Shown here piece after piece: positions 50,572 through 51,837 of a stretch of 51,837 bases of DNA (position 1 is its first letter; the number at the start of each line of letters is the position of its first letter). The stretch is from assembly GCF_007992495.1 (NCBI RefSeq), contig NZ_BKAJ01000106.1, positions 1-51,837 on the forward strand, read 5' to 3'. Origin of the DNA: Reyranella soli (GTDB lineage: Bacteria; Pseudomonadota; Alphaproteobacteria; Reyranellales; Reyranellaceae). The notes under the pieces are model-generated. The model had not been told where the DNA came from. It searched no databases and worked only from the letters and a program-made list of their open reading frames with translations. Position numbers and translations under genes: made by a program.

Positions 50572-51837
50572 TCACACAAAGAAAAAGTCGCCCGGATTGG
50601 CGCGCAGCAGAGCCACGGTCAGTTGACCCGTATTGTCGTGCAGATGGATCTGTCCGCCGGACGCCGGCACGATGTTGACATCGCCTGCACCGGCGCCGGC
50701 TTGCAGGGCGTTGCTGTTCAGGACCTGCTGAATGGTCTGGCCCGGGAAGAGATCCTGGTCCAGGCCGATCAGATCGTGATTGGCGCCCGTTGCGGCAAAC
50801 TGGAAGATGTCGGTGGTGGCGAAGCCCTGCTGGAAGACGAAGCTGTCACTCGCCGCGTCGGATGTGAAGCTGTTGGGCGCGTCTTTCACCACCAACGTGT
50901 TAGAGACCAGGCTGGTTGCCGCACCCGTTGCAGGATCGATCGCAGCAGCGGTCACGGCGAAGCGGCCTGAGACCGATCCGCTAGCGAGGCCGGAGGTCGG
51001 CGTCTCGGCTGGCAAGGCGAGCGCCAGGCTTCCGGTTCCGCCCGCGCCGATGGTGACGTCGACGAAGGTCGGGTTCTGCAGCACCGTATTGCCTTCGTGG
51101 CTGCCAAGCGGGATGTCCATGCCGACACCGCCGAGCTCGGAGACCGCAAGCCGCACGGTCTGGCCGGCCGTGCCGGCGACGGTGACCACGACGTCGTTGC
51201 CCGGGGTTCCCGCGAGATCGTTGAGGCCGGGCAGGTTGAGCTTGACGATGCCACCGACCGCGTCTGAGACCAGCGGCGTGCCGCCCAGCGTCGACATCGA
51301 CAGCACCGGCGCTGCCGATAGGCTGGCGCCCAGCGTCGCCATGCCGCCGCCCGGACTGCCCTGGGTGAAGACCTCGCTGCTTGCCGACGATCCATCGACT
51401 AGGCCGACGCTCACGGAGGCGCCGAGATGCTCGAAGCCCGAGATCGAGCCGGATTCGTTGGGACCGGGTGACGGCCCCTCGATGCTGGCGGGATCGGCGT
51501 CCAGGCGGAACGCGAAGGTCTGCCCGGCGGCGAGGCCGGCGCCGTCGAAGGTGACGGTGAGCGTCTTGTAGCCGCCCTCCGTAACCGGGTTTGGACCGTA
51601 GGCCCAGGTCGCGCTGACCGGCGCAGCATAAGGCGTGAGGTCGAGCGCCGTCGTGTCGCCGAAGGTGCCGAAGGGATCGAACACGGTGCCGGCGATCAGG
51701 CTGTTGTGCAGATCGATGCTGAGCGTGCGGATTGCCGTCGTGCCTGTATTGGTGAGCTCGTAGGCCGGCTGGGCGAAAGTGCTGGCATTGAGATCGGTAC
51801 CCGGCGTGATCATCAGGCGTGCCGAGCCGGTGGTGCC
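50572..51837 (-). CDS. probable type I secreted surface protein, C-terminal part (5' end outside window)
   Basis: At least 421 residues; the frame continues past the window edge. The visible part is beta-rich, with Ig-like or cadherin-like segments (VSATWAYGPNPVTEGGYKTLTVTFDG and similar). Its last 90 residues (SDSFVFQQGFATTDIF, DLIGLDQDLFPG, ending LRANPGDFFFV) resemble the C-terminal type I secretion target domain that often ends in DFHFV. RTX nonapeptides are not seen in this part; a single TPGNDVVV is present. The HlyB/HlyD pair at 39-42.6 kb could export it, though a dedicated exporter outside the window is possible. Function is unknown. Confidence 0.7.
   Translation of the reverse strand, partial: GTTGSARLMITPGTDLNASTFAQPAYELTNTGTTAIRTLSIDLHNSLIAGTVFDPFGTFGDTTALDLTPYAAPVSATWAYGPNPVTEGGYKTLTVTFDGAGLAAGQTFAFRLDADPASIEGPSPGPNESGSISGFEHLGASVSVGLVDGSSASSEVFTQGSPGGGMATLGASLSAAPVLSMSTLGGTPLVSDAVGGIVKLNLPGLNDLAGTPGNDVVVTVAGTAGQTVRLAVSELGGVGMDIPLGSHEGNTVLQNPTFVDVTIGAGGTGSLALALPAETPTSGLASGSVSGRFAVTAAAIDPATGAATSLVSNTLVVKDAPNSFTSDAASDSFVFQQGFATTDIFQFAATGANHDLIGLDQDLFPGQTIQQVLNSNALQAGAGAGDVNIVPASGGQIHLHDNTGQLTVALLRANPGDFFFV

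Overview
The window is about 52 kb of a GC-rich Gram-negative chromosome. An alphaproteobacterium of the Rhizobiales/Rhodospirillales type fits best. The reasons are the high third-position GC of most genes, the outer-membrane components (a Wza/KpsD-type lipoprotein, an OmpA protein, a beta-barrel protein), and a PKS/alpha-oxoamine synthase/SDR trio that matches the rkpA-rkpG-rkpH capsule genes known from Sinorhizobium. No rRNA, tRNA, IS element, phage gene or CRISPR array was seen. The window is essentially one large surface-polysaccharide and secreted-protein island.

Layout. (1) 0.2-4.7 kb, minus strand: two methyltransferases and a TPR/coiled-coil/GT4 glycosyltransferase, visibly lower in GC than the rest. 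(2) 5.3-14.5 kb, plus strand: a second TPR-GT4 fusion, a small methyltransferase-like protein, a 940-residue three-domain protein (deacetylase-like plus two methyltransferases), an asparagine-synthetase-type amidotransferase and another methyltransferase. (3) 14.6-25.2 kb, minus strand: the ABC-dependent capsule export locus. Read in transcription order it has a KpsD/Wza-like OPX lipoprotein, an OmpA protein followed by a hairpin terminator, a WbpA-type UDP-HexNAc dehydrogenase, a UDP-uronate 4-epimerase, a TPR-like/GT4 protein, KpsM, KpsT, and a KpsE-like protein that carries an extra methyltransferase-like domain at its N-terminus. (4) 25.6-36.1 kb, plus strand: rkpA-like 2483-residue PKS, rkpG-like alpha-oxoamine synthase, rkpH-like SDR and a CDP-alcohol phosphatidyltransferase. 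(5) 36.1-38.3 kb, minus strand: an outer-membrane beta-barrel protein and a small periplasmic protein. (6) 38.8-46.6 kb, minus strand: a type I secretion operon with a 1288-residue RTX/beta-helix substrate, HlyB-like ABC exporter, HlyD-like adaptor and a decayed small gene. (7) 46.7-51.8 kb: a divergent Crp/Fnr regulator, two small unknown proteins, a Wzx-type flippase, a GT2 glycosyltransferase and the 3' part of a second probable type I secreted protein that runs off the window.

How the genes may work together. The dehydrogenase and epimerase would supply UDP-linked uronic acids. The glycosyltransferases would assemble a polysaccharide, which the AsnB-like enzyme (amidation), the methyltransferases and the deacetylase-like domain could decorate. 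KpsM/KpsT, the KpsE-like protein and the KpsD-like protein would export it. The PKS, oxoamine synthase, SDR and CDP-alcohol transferase could build a sphingoid-like (1-deoxy- or 3-hydroxy-2-amino) lipid with a phospho-headgroup, perhaps the capsule's lipid carrier or anchor.

The two most unusual features are the methyltransferase-like domain family that occurs three times (free-standing, in the trifunctional protein, and fused to the KpsE-like export protein), and the extension of the rkpA-G-H set by a phosphatidyltransferase. All functional statements are read from the sequence by eye; no database search was run.
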